Positions 1 to 8,158 are shown, counted from the stretch's first letter. The stretch: DNA of 37,212 nucleotides from Caulobacter sp. (GCA_017744495.1 JAGIBE010000215.1:1-37212), one strand, 5' to 3'. Program-made: numbers and translations. The notes: generated from the sequence alone by a model not told the origin.

Positions 1-1649
1 ATGCCGAACATCGGGATCGGATAGGCGGCCGAGGTCGGGATGCCGGCGGCGCCCGGCGTGGCCAGGGCCGTGATGAAGGCCACGCGGCCGGCCGGCGACA
101 GGGTGGGCAGGATTGACGGCAGGGCGATCAGCGCGCCCAGGATCGAGCGGTCCTGGACGCTGGAAGCGAAGCCGCTGGACTTGTCGTCGTGGGTGTAGCG
201 CAGGCCGGCCGACAGCTCGAAACGGTCGTTCAGGCGCCAGGTGCCGTCGCCGTAGACGTCGAACGACTCGGTCTTGCCGGAGTTGGTGTAGCTCTCGCGA
301 TGCGCATGCAGGTTGGCGGCGATGCCCTGGGCCGCCGCGCCGGTGATCGCGCCGCCCGACAGACCCGTGACCAGGGCCGCCAGGAAGGCGTTGTTGGTCA
401 GCACCGCGGTCGGCTGCGGGTTGGGCTTGGAGATCTGACCGGTGATCAGGGCCAGGGCGTAGCGCTCGTCGATCTGCGACGGCACCGAGGTCTGGGCGTC
501 CTCGTTGAAGTAGCTGACGCCGCCAAAGCCGCTGAAGCGGCCGCCGTTGTCGTAGTTCAGGCGGAACTCCTGGCTGTACTGCGTGCCGCGCGCGTCCTCG
601 GCGAAGGTCAGCATCGGCAGCGAGAAGCCGTCCGGATCGAAGGTCTCGTTGCTCTGGAAGTGGCGGGCGGCGGTGATCGACGACAGCTTCCAGGCGTCGT
701 TGAACTTGTAGTCCACCAGGGCCGTCGCGCCCTGGACGAAGCGCTTGAGGCCCAGCTGGGCGCCGCCGTTGAAGCCGGCGCCGGCCTGCAGGGCCGCGCC
801 GGTGTTGGGGTCGCGGTCGCCCAGCATCTGGCCCGTGGTCGGGTCGGTCGGGTTGAAGGTGTTGGACTTGAACGAGGTGCCGGTCGGGTGGTCGGCCTCG
901 TAGTTCAGGATCAGGTTCGCGTCGAGCTTGTCGTTGGGCGTCCAGCGGAAGGCCAGACGGGCCGCGCCGGTGTCGGTGGAGCCCAGGTTCCTGCCGCCCA
1001 GCAGGTTCTCTACCGCGCCGTCGCGCTCCTTGTAGCGGCCGGCGAAGCGCACCGCGAAGGTGTCGCTGAGCGGCACGTTGGCCATGCCCTCGAACAGGCC
1101 GTAGCCGTGGTCGCCCAGCTCGGCGCCGACGCGCCAGTCCAGCGCCTTCGGATCGGCCTTGTTCTGGATGATGTTGACCGCCCCGATCAGGGCGCCGCGG
1201 CCGAACAGGGTCGATTGCGGGCCCTTGGCCACCTCGATGCGCTGGACATCGAACAGCTCGACATACGAGCCGCGCGACTTGGAGATCGACACGCCGTCCT
1301 GGAACACCGAGACGCGCGGCTCGACGGTGGCGTCGCCGCTGTCCGAAGTGATGCCGCGCATCACGAAGCCGGGGTTGTTGGGCGACTGGTTCTGGACCTG
1401 GAAGCCGGGGACGAAGGACGACAGCTTGTCGAATTCCTGCACGCCGAGGGTCTCGAGCGTCTTGCCCGAATAGGCCGTCAGGGCGATCGGCACGTCGACG
1501 GTCTTCTGCTCGCGCTTCTGGGCGGTAACGACCAGTTCCTCGACCTGTTCGGAAGCCGGAGCCTCGGGCTCGGCGGCGTGGGCGACACCCGCGATGAGCG
1601 CCAGGCCGCTGACAGCGGTCATGAGCAAGGTGGTGCGGAACGCGCGCAT
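1..1649 (-). CDS. TonB-dependent outer-membrane receptor, C-terminus cut by window edge
   Basis: Reading from an ATG at 1649-1647, the minus strand stays open to base 1, giving about 549 residues, so the C-terminal barrel strands lie outside the window. The N-terminus (MRAFRTTLLMTAVSGLAL...) is a signal peptide ending near Ala-His-Ala. A TonB-box-like stretch EELVVTAQKREQ follows at about residues 37-48. The plug domain comes next, with VMRGITSD, DGVSISKSRG, VQRIEVAKGPQSTLFGRGA and GAVNIIQNK, all typical of the FecA/CirA-like superfamily. The rest is barrel-like, rich in aromatic residues and alternating polarity. Such receptors take up siderophores, vitamins or oligosaccharides using TonB energy; the substrate cannot be told here. 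It diverges from the pseudouridine synthase gene across 96 bases that hold a perfect inverted repeat. Confidence 0.93.
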   Translation of the reverse strand, partial: MRAFRTTLLMTAVSGLALIAGVAHAAEPEAPASEQVEELVVTAQKREQKTVDVPIALTAYSGKTLETLGVQEFDKLSSFVPGFQVQNQSPNNPGFVMRGITSDSGDATVEPRVSVFQDGVSISKSRGSYVELFDVQRIEVAKGPQSTLFGRGALIGAVNIIQNKADPKALDWRVGAELGDHGYGLFEGMANVPLSDTFAVRFAGRYKERDGAVENLLGGRNLGSTDTGAARLAFRWTPNDKLDANLILNYEADHPTGTSFKSNTFNPTDPTTGQMLGDRDPNTGAALQAGAGFNGGAQLGLKRFVQGATALVDYKFNDAWKLSSITAARHFQSNETFDPDGFSLPMLTFAEDARGTQYSQEFRLNYDNGGRFSGFGGVSYFNEDAQTSVPSQIDERYALALITGQISKPNPQPTAVLTNNAFLAALVTGLSGGAITGAAAQGIAANLHAHRESYTNSGKTESFDVYGDGTWRLNDRFELSAGLRYTHDDKSSGFASSVQDRSILGALIALPSILPTLSPAGRVAFITALATPGAAGIPTSAAYPIPMFG

Positions 1650-1700
1650 CGACTATCCCCTTCGGACGCAAGGCTTGAACCTGAGCCGTTAGGCGCGGGC

Positions 1701-1720
1701 GATGTCGGCGTTGCGACATC
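1701..1720. promoter_or_regulatory. Inverted repeat in the receptor / rluD divergent promoter region
   Basis: GATGTCG at 1701-1707 and CGACATC at 1714-1720 form perfect 7-base arms around a 6-base spacer. They sit in the 96-base gap between the divergent receptor start (1649) and the pseudouridine synthase start (1746). Symmetry and place suggest an operator for a dimeric repressor. It could instead form a hairpin in the receptor leader. No regulator gene is adjacent. Confidence 0.4.
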
Positions 1721-1745
1721 CCCGTGAAGGAGCCGTGAAGAGGCC

Positions 1746-2801
1746 TTGATCCCGCCGACCGATCCCGCTGACGCCCTCGTCGAGGACGAGATCGACGACC
1801 TGGACGCCCAAGATGCGGGCGCCGTCGGCCAGATCGTTCGGATCGAACTGGGCGCGGACTTGGCTGGCCAGCGGCTGGACAAGGCCCTGGCGACCGCCGC
1901 GCCGGACCTGTCGCGCGCCCGGCTGCAGGCCCTGATCGCCGCCGGCCAGGTGTCGCTGGAGATCGCGGGCCAGGCGCCGCGTCCGATGATCGACGGCAAG
2001 GCCAAGGCCTCGGCCGGGACCTACCAGGTGCTGGTGCCGCCCCCGGTCGCCGCCGAGCCCGAACCGGAGGACATCCCGCTCAACGTGCTCTACGAGGACG
2101 CCCATCTGATCGTCATCGACAAGCCGCCCGGCATGGCCGCCCACCCCGCGCCCGGCAGCGAGACCGGCACCCTGGTCAACGCCCTGCTGTTCCACTGCGG
2201 GGCCAGCCTGTCGGGGATCGGCGGCGTGGCTCGGCCGGGCATCGTCCATCGGCTGGACAAGGAGACCTCGGGCGTGATGGTGGCGGCCAAGACCGACGCC
2301 GCCCACCAGGGCCTGTCGGCCCTGTTCGCCACCCACGACATCGATCGCATGTACCTGGCCCTGACCCGGGGCGCGCCGCATCCTGCGGTCGGGACGATCG
2401 AGACCCGCCTGGGCCGCTCGCCGCACGATCGCAAGAAGATGGCCGTGCTGAAGACCGGCGGCCGCGAGGCGGTCACCCACTATCGCGTCGAGAAGACCTT
2501 CGGCGCGGCCGACAAGCCCGTAGCGGCCCGCGTGGCCTGCCGCCTGGAGACCGGCCGCACCCACCAGATCCGCGTCCACATGGCCAGCAAGGGCAGCCCC
2601 TGCCTGGGCGACCCGGTCTACGGCGCCGGCGCCCCCGCCGCCCCGGTCAAGGCGGCCCTGACGCAGATCGGCTTCACCCGCCAGGCCCTGCACGCGGCGG
2701 TGCTGGGCTTCGTCCATCCGATCACGGGCGAGACCCTGCGGTTCGAGACCCCCCTACCCCCGGACATGGCGGCGTTGGAAGCGGCCCTTGAAGCGCTGTG
2801 A
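1746..2801 (+). CDS. rluD: RluA/RluD-family 23S rRNA pseudouridine synthase
   Basis: The 351-residue product isomerises specific uridines to pseudouridine in rRNA. An S4 RNA-binding domain is visible at about residues 38-80 (LAGQRLDKALA...LIAAGQVSLE). The catalytic domain follows, with the family motif GIVHRLDKETSG; its Asp171 is the catalytic residue. Later motifs include RVACRLETGRTHQIRVH and GDPVYG, which fit the RluA family and best the RluD branch (23S helix 69). No ATG or GTG is available: an in-frame stop at 1725-1727 precedes the TTG at 1746, which has GAAGAGG just upstream, so TTG is the likely start. RluD rather than RluC is inferred from overall form, not proved. Confidence 0.93.
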   Translation: MIPPTDPADALVEDEIDDLDAQDAGAVGQIVRIELGADLAGQRLDKALATAAPDLSRARLQALIAAGQVSLEIAGQAPRPMIDGKAKASAGTYQVLVPPPVAAEPEPEDIPLNVLYEDAHLIVIDKPPGMAAHPAPGSETGTLVNALLFHCGASLSGIGGVARPGIVHRLDKETSGVMVAAKTDAAHQGLSALFATHDIDRMYLALTRGAPHPAVGTIETRLGRSPHDRKKMAVLKTGGREAVTHYRVEKTFGAADKPVAARVACRLETGRTHQIRVHMASKGSPCLGDPVYGAGAPAAPVKAALTQIGFTRQALHAAVLGFVHPITGETLRFETPLPPDMAALEAALEAL

Positions 2802-2910
2802 GCGCGTCGCCAGCTACAGCTTGCAGTCTCTTGTCTTGCTTGGGCGATACATTCAGGCCCTAATTCGGTTACAGATCGCGACCAAGGTGGCGAGGTCGGA
2901 GGTTTCGTCC

Positions 2911-3630
2911 ATGTTCGCGTCCCGCATCGTCCTCGCCGCCTTCCTGGTCCTGCCGCTGGCCGCGCCGGTGGCCGCGCTCGCCCGTTCGGCCGACGACGAG
3001 GTCGTGACCACCGCCGCCTCGCGCGCCACCCGCCCGCCGACCGAGGCCGAGCTGGAGCAGGCGAAGGCCGACGCCCAGGCCCGCGCCAACGCCGAACGCG
3101 CCGCCAAGCCGGTCACCACCGAGGACCAGATCTCGGCCTGGGTGCACGACGCCCCGCCGGTGGAGGGAAGCCCCTTCGGCTACACCCCGCGCGCCGAGCT
3201 CGACGTCAACGGCTACCCGCTGGACAAGGACGGCAAGCGCCAGGTCCACGGCGAGGTGGGCGTCAGCGTCGGCACCGGCGGCTATCGCAGCGGCTACGTC
3301 TCGAGCCTGATCCCGATCGGCGAGACCGGCACCCTGGGCGTGGCGGTCAGCAAGACCGACTACGGCAAGCACGGCGGCGGCTACGGCTATTACGGCGGTT
3401 ATGGCGGTTACGGCGGCGGCCCCTACGGCTACGGCTGGGCCCCGCGCGGCGGCAGCAGCCAGTCCCTGGCCCTGTCGCTGGACATGCGCGGCGGCGGCGG
3501 CCGCGGCCGGTCCGACGTCCCCGACGGCTGCGCCCCCGGCTTCCGCGACGGCGAGCGCTATGTCGAGCCGGTCTGGGTGACCGAAATGCGCGGCGACAAG
3601 AGCTGTGACGCCGCGGCCGGACGTCCCTGA
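2911..3630 (+). CDS. Small exported Gly/Tyr-rich protein of unknown function
   Basis: The ATG at 2911 is preceded by GGAGG (2898-2902) at good spacing and begins a clear signal peptide (MFASRIVLAAFLVLPLAAPVAA), so I prefer it to in-frame starts further upstream. The 239-residue product has an Ala/Glu-rich segment after the signal (about residues 45-70) that may be helical. A central stretch follows (VHGEVGVSVGTGGYRSGYVSSLIPIG, given here as seen in part: GEVGVSVGTGGYR), which reads like beta-strand. A Gly-Tyr run lies at about residues 155-175. One Cys falls near residue 210 and another near the C-terminus, and could form a disulfide in the periplasm. I do not recognise the family. It lies 110 bases downstream of rluD in the same direction. 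Confidence 0.8.
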   Translation: MFASRIVLAAFLVLPLAAPVAALARSADDEVVTTAASRATRPPTEAELEQAKADAQARANAERAAKPVTTEDQISAWVHDAPPVEGSPFGYTPRAELDVNGYPLDKDGKRQVHGEVGVSVGTGGYRSGYVSSLIPIGETGTLGVAVSKTDYGKHGGGYGYYGGYGGYGGGPYGYGWAPRGGSSQSLALSLDMRGGGGRGRSDVPDGCAPGFRDGERYVEPVWVTEMRGDKSCDAAAGRP

Positions 3631-3663
3631 CCCTCCGTCCCTGAGACGAATCGCCTCGGGGGC

Positions 3664-3679
3664 GGTCGGGAAGCCGACC
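3664..3679 (+). terminator. Weak hairpin after the Gly/Tyr-rich gene
   Basis: GGTCGG (3664-3669) and CCGACC (3674-3679) form a 6-base stem with a GAAG loop. GTTTTGTT follows about six bases later. It lies 34 bases past the stop at 3630. The stem is short and the T tract is displaced, so this is only a candidate terminator. Confidence 0.3.
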
Positions 3680-3753
3680 CAGCACGTTTTGTTCGCCGAT
3701 ACTTAAGAGCTTGCGGTCAAGGTGCGCGCCTCAGGGCGTCATCGGACCGATCT

Positions 3754-4596
3754 ATGCAGCCGGAAATCACCGCTTTCCATCACCCCGCCACCGGGCGGGT
3801 GACCTATCTGATCGCCGATCCGGCCACCTTGCTCTGCGCGTTCGTCGACCCCGTCCTCGACTACGACCCGCTGACCCAGGCCGTCGACACCCGCTTCATC
3901 GACGCCATCATCGCCGACGTCCGCGCCAAGGACCTGGGTCCGACCTGGATCCTGGAGACCGGCCTGCACACCGACCACCTGTCGGCCGCCGGCCATCTGA
4001 AATACGAGACCGGCGCCTCGATCTGCATCGGCGCCCCGGTGCTGGACAGCCTCAAGCGCCTGGTCCCCGTGCTGGGCGACGACGGCGTGGACCTGGAAGG
4101 CTGGGACTTCGACAAGCTGGCCCAGGACGGCGAGGCCCTGCCGATGGGCGGGATCGAGATCACCGCCATCGCCCTGCCCGGCCGCCTGCCCGGCGCCACC
4201 GCCTACCAGATCGGCGACGTGGTCTTCGCCGGCTCGGCCATCCTGCCCCCCGACCAGGGCCTGGACGACAGCGCCGCCCCCGGCGCCGACCCCGCCGGCC
4301 TGCACGCCGCTGCCCGCCGCCTTCTGGGCCTTCCGGACGAGACCCGCATCCTGGTCGGCCGGACCGGCGAGGTCATCGACGCCTGGAGCAGCACGGTCGC
4401 CGAGCAGAAGGCCCGCAACATCGACGCCGGCGACGCCGTGCCGGCCGAAGCCTTCGTCGCCCGCCGCGCCGCCGTCGCCGCCTCGCCCGGTCCGCTGGCC
4501 GCCCCGGCCCTGCAGGTCGGCGTCCGCGCCTTCCGCCTGCCGCCCGAGGGAGAAGACGGCAAGCGCTTCGCCCCCGTCGACATCAGCGTCCTCTAG
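3754..4596 (+). CDS. Metallo-beta-lactamase-fold protein, persulfide-dioxygenase-like, metal site lost
   Basis: The 280-residue translation follows the ETHE1/Blh persulfide dioxygenase and rhodanese-associated MBL pattern along its length: a LIADP...AFVDPVLDYD N-terminus, an ILETGLHTDHLSAAG block, FAGSAILPPDQG, and a C-terminal LQVGVRAFRLPP. The usual metal ligands are replaced. The first His of HxHxDH is Gly70, the His of the LPGH block is Arg144, the Asp of the TGD block is Ser161, and the His of the VGHD block is Arg203. His72, Asp74 and His75 remain. With this many ligands gone, iron-dependent sulfur dioxygenase or hydrolase activity seems unlikely, although the fold should be kept. The frame is intact and codon use is normal, so it is not an obvious decaying gene. 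A non-enzymatic or binding role is inferred. There is no strong ribosome-binding site. Confidence 0.85.
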   Translation: MQPEITAFHHPATGRVTYLIADPATLLCAFVDPVLDYDPLTQAVDTRFIDAIIADVRAKDLGPTWILETGLHTDHLSAAGHLKYETGASICIGAPVLDSLKRLVPVLGDDGVDLEGWDFDKLAQDGEALPMGGIEITAIALPGRLPGATAYQIGDVVFAGSAILPPDQGLDDSAAPGADPAGLHAAARRLLGLPDETRILVGRTGEVIDAWSSTVAEQKARNIDAGDAVPAEAFVARRAAVAASPGPLAAPALQVGVRAFRLPPEGEDGKRFAPVDISVL

Positions 4597-4673
4597 ATCC
4601 GTTCTTTTTAAAAACGAACTTGCCTCCTTCACATCCTAGCGCGTAGATGCTTCGCACGCGAAGGAGACGCCCC

Positions 4674-5153
4674 ATGGCCGAAGACAAGAGCCCCGCCGCC
4701 CCGTCCCCCCTGGACGCCGCGAGGAGCGCCGGCGGCGCGGACGCCAGCGGCGCTCTGACGGCCGGCCAGAAGGGCCACCTGCCGGACCTGCTGGGCCTGG
4801 AATGGCTGGAAGCCACGCCCGGCCGCGTGCGCGGCCGCATGACCGTGACCCCGCGCCACATGGCCCCTAACGGCTTCCTGCACGCCGCCAGCGTCATCGC
4901 CCTGGCCGACAGCGCCAGCGGCTACGGCTGCGTGGTCTCGCTGCCGCCGGGCGCCAGCGGCTTCACGACCATCGAGCTGAAGTCCAACTTCCTGGGCACG
5001 GTGCGCGAGGGCGGCGGCGTGGCCTGCGAGGCGACCCTGGTCCACGGCGGCCGCAACACCCAGGTCTGGGACGCCGTCGTCACCGCCGAGGAAACCGGCA
5101 AGACCATCGCGCTTTTCCGCTGCACCCAGATGGTTCTCTATCCGAAAGCCTAG
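4674..5153 (+). CDS. PaaI-type hotdog-fold thioesterase
   Basis: The ATG at 4674 has AAGGAG at 4661-4666, which is why I choose it over an in-frame start 27 bases upstream. The product is 159 residues. The first 35 or so residues look disordered (Pro, Ala and Gly rich). A single hotdog domain follows, with the family signature MAPNGFLHAASVIALADSASGYG. Asn66, Gly67 and His70 correspond to the N-x-x-G-x-x-H motif, and Asp79 is at the usual catalytic acid position. Family members hydrolyse acyl- or aryl-CoA thioesters in the cytoplasm as tetramers. The substrate is unknown. It ends just before the tRNA-Ser promoter and has its own leader, so it may be monocistronic. Confidence 0.88.
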   Translation: MAEDKSPAAPSPLDAARSAGGADASGALTAGQKGHLPDLLGLEWLEATPGRVRGRMTVTPRHMAPNGFLHAASVIALADSASGYGCVVSLPPGASGFTTIELKSNFLGTVREGGGVACEATLVHGGRNTQVWDAVVTAEETGKTIALFRCTQMVLYPKA

Positions 5154-5214
5154 GTGTGGGCGGGGTTCGCAAACGGAATCCGCGCCCCGCGACACAAAAG
5201 CTTGTCACAGGCTC

Positions 5215-5243
5215 TTGCACTCTTCCGGCGACGCCGCTAGGTA
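5215..5243 (+). promoter_or_regulatory. Sigma-70-type promoter of tRNA-Ser
   Basis: TTGCAC (5215-5220) and TAGGTA (5238-5243) are separated by exactly 17 bases. The following sequence is GC-rich (TCCCGCCC), as in stringently controlled stable-RNA promoters. The tRNA begins about 40 bases past the expected start site. Confidence 0.65.
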
Positions 5244-5258
5244 TCCCGCCCTCACTCA

Positions 5259-5278
5259 AGGCCGCTCCCGAGCGGCCT
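5259..5278 (+). other. Perfect hairpin in the tRNA-Ser leader
   Basis: AGGCCGCT (5259-5266) and AGCGGCCT (5271-5278) form an 8-base stem with a CCCG loop. It lies between the promoter and the mature tRNA 5' end. It could guide 5' leader processing. It could instead be a hairpin ending the thioesterase transcript, although no T run follows. Confidence 0.45.
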
Positions 5279-5291
5279 GCGAAGACCCCCT

Positions 5292-5381
<90 letters not shown>

Positions 5382-5745
5382 CCCCCTTGTTCGTTGATGT
5401 TCGCAGACGGCCGTAGCCGTCGCGAGATCCTTCTCCCGCGAAAACTTTGCGTTCGCAGCCGTCTGGATACGTTCTCCAGCCGACGCATAGTCCACGTTAT
5501 AAACGTGGTAGAGACATGGATTGGATATGTGGCCCATGTCGAGGCTGAGCGCCTTGGCCGTCGGACGGCCCAGGTCGATATCCTTCCGACCACGACCGAT
5601 GCTGCGCCCAACTCCCAAGAGATGTCGCTCGAACAGCAGGGCGTTAGCCGCGCACCTTCGTCTCAGATAAGCGACTGTGAGCGGATCGCCGCCGCGACCG
5701 AGCGGGGACGCACGCCGATCCGCCGCTCGCCCAGCCGGCGGCCGC
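5382..5745. other. Gene-free stretch between tRNA-Ser and the RTX gene
   Basis: No frame here shows a start with ribosome-binding site, codon bias or a recognisable product. Part of the stretch (about 5440-5560) is less GC-rich than its neighbours. It holds a short hairpin just after the tRNA (GACGGC 5406-5411 with GCCGTC 5416-5421, CGTA loop), which could help end the tRNA transcript. It also holds the strong palindrome listed separately. The 3' untranslated part of the RTX transcript lies at its right end. Confidence 0.6.
5492..5508. repeat. 17-base perfect palindrome CCACGTT-ATA-AACGTGG
   Basis: CCACGTT (5492-5498) and AACGTGG (5502-5508) are perfect 7-base arms around ATA. It is an operator-like dyad in the less GC-rich part of a gene-free stretch. 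No gene starts close by on either strand, so its target is unclear. Confidence 0.45.
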
Positions 5746-8091
5746 TCAGTAGAAGACGACGTCGGCGGCGGACACGGCCCAGACCCCATACAGGAAGATG
5801 CTGTTACCGCCGCCGAGATCGATTGTGGCGCCCATCATTTCGACGCGCACGTGGCCGCTCAAGCTAGAAAAGTCGGCGATGTCGGTGCCGTTGATATGCT
5901 TCTGGATCGCGAGGATGTCGCCCGGTTCGAAATCTTTGATGGTGTCCGAGCCGGAGTGGTTGTCGAAATAGAACCGGTCCGCGCCGGCTCCGCCGTACAG
6001 GCCGTCATTGCCGCCGCCGCCGATGATCCGGTCGTCGCCGCCCTGCCCCCAGATAAGCTCGCCGTTGTCGCCGCCGTACAGGACGTCGTTCTGGTCGGTG
6101 CCGACCACGCCCTCGAAGGAGACCAGCGTGTCGCCCTGGCTGGTGACGCCGTTCTTCAGGTCGACGATGACGCCGGCCGCGCCCGGCAGGTCGAAGCGCA
6201 GCAGGTCGAAGCCCTCGCCGCCGTCGAGCAGATCCGCGCCGGCCCCGTCATAGATGTGGTCGTTGCCCGCGCCGCCATAGATCCGGTCGTCGCCGGCGCG
6301 CCCGTCGAGAATGTCGTCGCCGTCCTGTCCGTATAGGACGTTGGCCTGGGCGTCGCCGCGGATCGTGTCGGAGAAGCGGCCGCCGACCACGCCTTCGATC
6401 CCGCTGTAGGTGTCGCCTTCGGCCTCGCCGCCCGAGCCGACCTCGTAGGCCAGGTCGACAATGATGGCGCTGGCGGTGCTGTCGTAGCGTACGAGGTCGA
6501 AGCCATCGCCGCCGGTCATCACGTCGCCGCCCAGGCCGCCGTAGATGTGATCGTTGCCCGCGCCGCCGTCGATGACGTCCTGCCCGCCGCCGCCATAGAT
6601 GATGTCGTCGCCGCCCCGGGCGTAGAAGTAGTTGAGGCGGTCGTCGCCGATCAGGACGTCGTCGAAGCTGGAACCGCCCAGGTTCTCGATATCGTAGAGA
6701 TGGTCGCCCTCGGCGTCGGCGCCGAAGCCCAGTCCAGTCACCAGGCTGACGTTCACCCCGCTGGGCGAGTTGTCGTAGCGGGCGTAGTCGGAATCGTCTC
6801 CGCCGCGCAGGATGTCGGCCCCCGCTCCGCCAATGAGGCTGTCGAAGCCGGCTCCGCCATCGAGGAGGTCCGCGCCGGCGCCGCCGCTGAGAACATCCCC
6901 CCCTTCCAGCCCGTAGAGAGCGTTGTCGCCCGCGTCGCCGGTCAGCCGGTCGCCCGACGCTGACCCCACCAGGCCTTCGATGCCGACCAGTACGTCGCCC
7001 TCGGCGTCGCCGCCGGTCCCCTTGCCGGTCGACAGGTCGACGGTCACGCCCCGGATCGACAGGTCGTAGCGGGCCAGATCATAGCCCGCGCCGCCGTCCA
7101 GCAGGTCGGCGGCCTCGACGCCGAAGGAGCCGCTGCCGCCATAGAGATGGTCGTTGCCCTCGCCGCCGTAGAGCTTGTCCGAACCGGAGTCGCCCCAGAG
7201 CGCGTCGTCTCCCCGGCCGCCCCAGAGGATGTCGTTGCCCGTGAGGCCATGGATGACGTCGTTGCTGACACCGCCATAGATGCGGTCGTCGTCCACCGCG
7301 CCCATCAACGGGTCATTGGTGGTCACGCCGTTTATGAAGTAGCTCGCGACGCCGCCACCGTCGGGCGCGTAGCCCGCGAAGTTGCGCGCCGTCAGCACGG
7401 AGGCCGACAGGTCCGGGAACTCCGCCAGCAGGGTCCAACTGTCGCCCCCGCCGTTGTAGTCGATCTCGAGGATCGCCTCCGATCCGTTCTGGCTCAGCCG
7501 AAGATGGCCGGTCGAAAACGGGTTAGCCCAGGCGTTCCAGTTGGTCAGCTTCTCGCTGAGATAGGTGGACAGGTCCAAGATGTCGCCGTCGAAGCCGGGC
7601 GTGAAGTGGGCCAGGACCAGGTTCGGCGAGGCCAGCGTCGCCGCGTGGCTGGCGGCCTTGAGCTCCAGGACGTCCAAGCCGGTCCCGAAGCTGAATCTTG
7701 CATAGTTGGCGAACGTGAGGGTGGTGTAGGAGCCAAAGCCCGTTTCGGCCAGCAGCAGGCCATAGTCCGAGATGATAATCCGATCGTGGTCGTAGGCGTG
7801 CAGCGTGACGCCGCCCCCGTTGTCGATCTTGATCAGGTCGTCGCCGGCGCCGCCGTCGACATAGACGTCCTGCTTGTTGGCGAACCCGCCCGTGATGACC
7901 AGGGTGTCGTCGCCGTCGCCGCCTTCGAGACGGTCGCCGCCCGAACCTTCGAGCAGGTCGTCGCCGTCGCCGCCGTACAGCCGCACGTTCCCGCCGCCGA
8001 TCAGATGGTCGGCGCCGCCCAGGCCGTAGACCTCATCGCCCGACACGCCCGAGAGCGTGTCGGCCCCAGCCGTTCCATTGATCGTCGCCAT
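5746..8091 (-). CDS. RTX-type calcium-binding protein, probably type I secreted
   Basis: The 781-residue product opens with MATINGTAGADTLSGVSGD, with no Sec signal peptide. It carries many GGxGxDxLx nonapeptides, first at residues 1-75 and then from about 265 to 720. These form calcium-bound parallel beta-rolls. A region without repeats (about 80-260) separates the two blocks. The C-terminus (IKDFEPGDILAIQ..., ending DVVFY) resembles the tail of serralysin-type RTX proteins, where the type I secretion signal lies. No protease or lipase motif is visible, so function is unknown; an extracellular structural or adhesive role is inferred. No ABC exporter genes lie in the window. The second block contains a longer compound repeat. 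A GGGGGAG ribosome-binding site precedes the ATG. Confidence 0.9.
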   Translation of the reverse strand: MATINGTAGADTLSGVSGDEVYGLGGADHLIGGGNVRLYGGDGDDLLEGSGGDRLEGGDGDDTLVITGGFANKQDVYVDGGAGDDLIKIDNGGGVTLHAYDHDRIIISDYGLLLAETGFGSYTTLTFANYARFSFGTGLDVLELKAASHAATLASPNLVLAHFTPGFDGDILDLSTYLSEKLTNWNAWANPFSTGHLRLSQNGSEAILEIDYNGGGDSWTLLAEFPDLSASVLTARNFAGYAPDGGGVASYFINGVTTNDPLMGAVDDDRIYGGVSNDVIHGLTGNDILWGGRGDDALWGDSGSDKLYGGEGNDHLYGGSGSFGVEAADLLDGGAGYDLARYDLSIRGVTVDLSTGKGTGGDAEGDVLVGIEGLVGSASGDRLTGDAGDNALYGLEGGDVLSGGAGADLLDGGAGFDSLIGGAGADILRGGDDSDYARYDNSPSGVNVSLVTGLGFGADAEGDHLYDIENLGGSSFDDVLIGDDRLNYFYARGGDDIIYGGGGQDVIDGGAGNDHIYGGLGGDVMTGGDGFDLVRYDSTASAIIVDLAYEVGSGGEAEGDTYSGIEGVVGGRFSDTIRGDAQANVLYGQDGDDILDGRAGDDRIYGGAGNDHIYDGAGADLLDGGEGFDLLRFDLPGAAGVIVDLKNGVTSQGDTLVSFEGVVGTDQNDVLYGGDNGELIWGQGGDDRIIGGGGNDGLYGGAGADRFYFDNHSGSDTIKDFEPGDILAIQKHINGTDIADFSSLSGHVRVEMMGATIDLGGGNSIFLYGVWAVSAADVVFY

Positions 8092-8158
8092 GTTGCTGCT
8101 CCCCCAAGCGGCCCCCGCCGGTCAGACCGCGAACAAGCGGCGCCAGCCAAAGGGTCGC

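Noticed and set aside
2788..2910. An upstream start extending the Gly/Tyr-rich protein by 41 residues
   Set aside because: It overlaps the rluD end and would put an extra non-signal segment before a clear signal peptide. The ATG at 2911 has a good ribosome-binding site.
4600..4622. GTTCTTTTTAAAAACGAAC after the MBL-fold gene as a terminator
   Set aside because: The arms are AT-rich and nearly abut, so the hairpin would be weak and has no loop. At most it is an AT-rich element before the thioesterase gene.
5746..8091. Short repeats read as a CRISPR array
   Set aside because: They are degenerate codons for Gly/Asp-rich RTX nonapeptides, with no constant repeat and no unique spacers.
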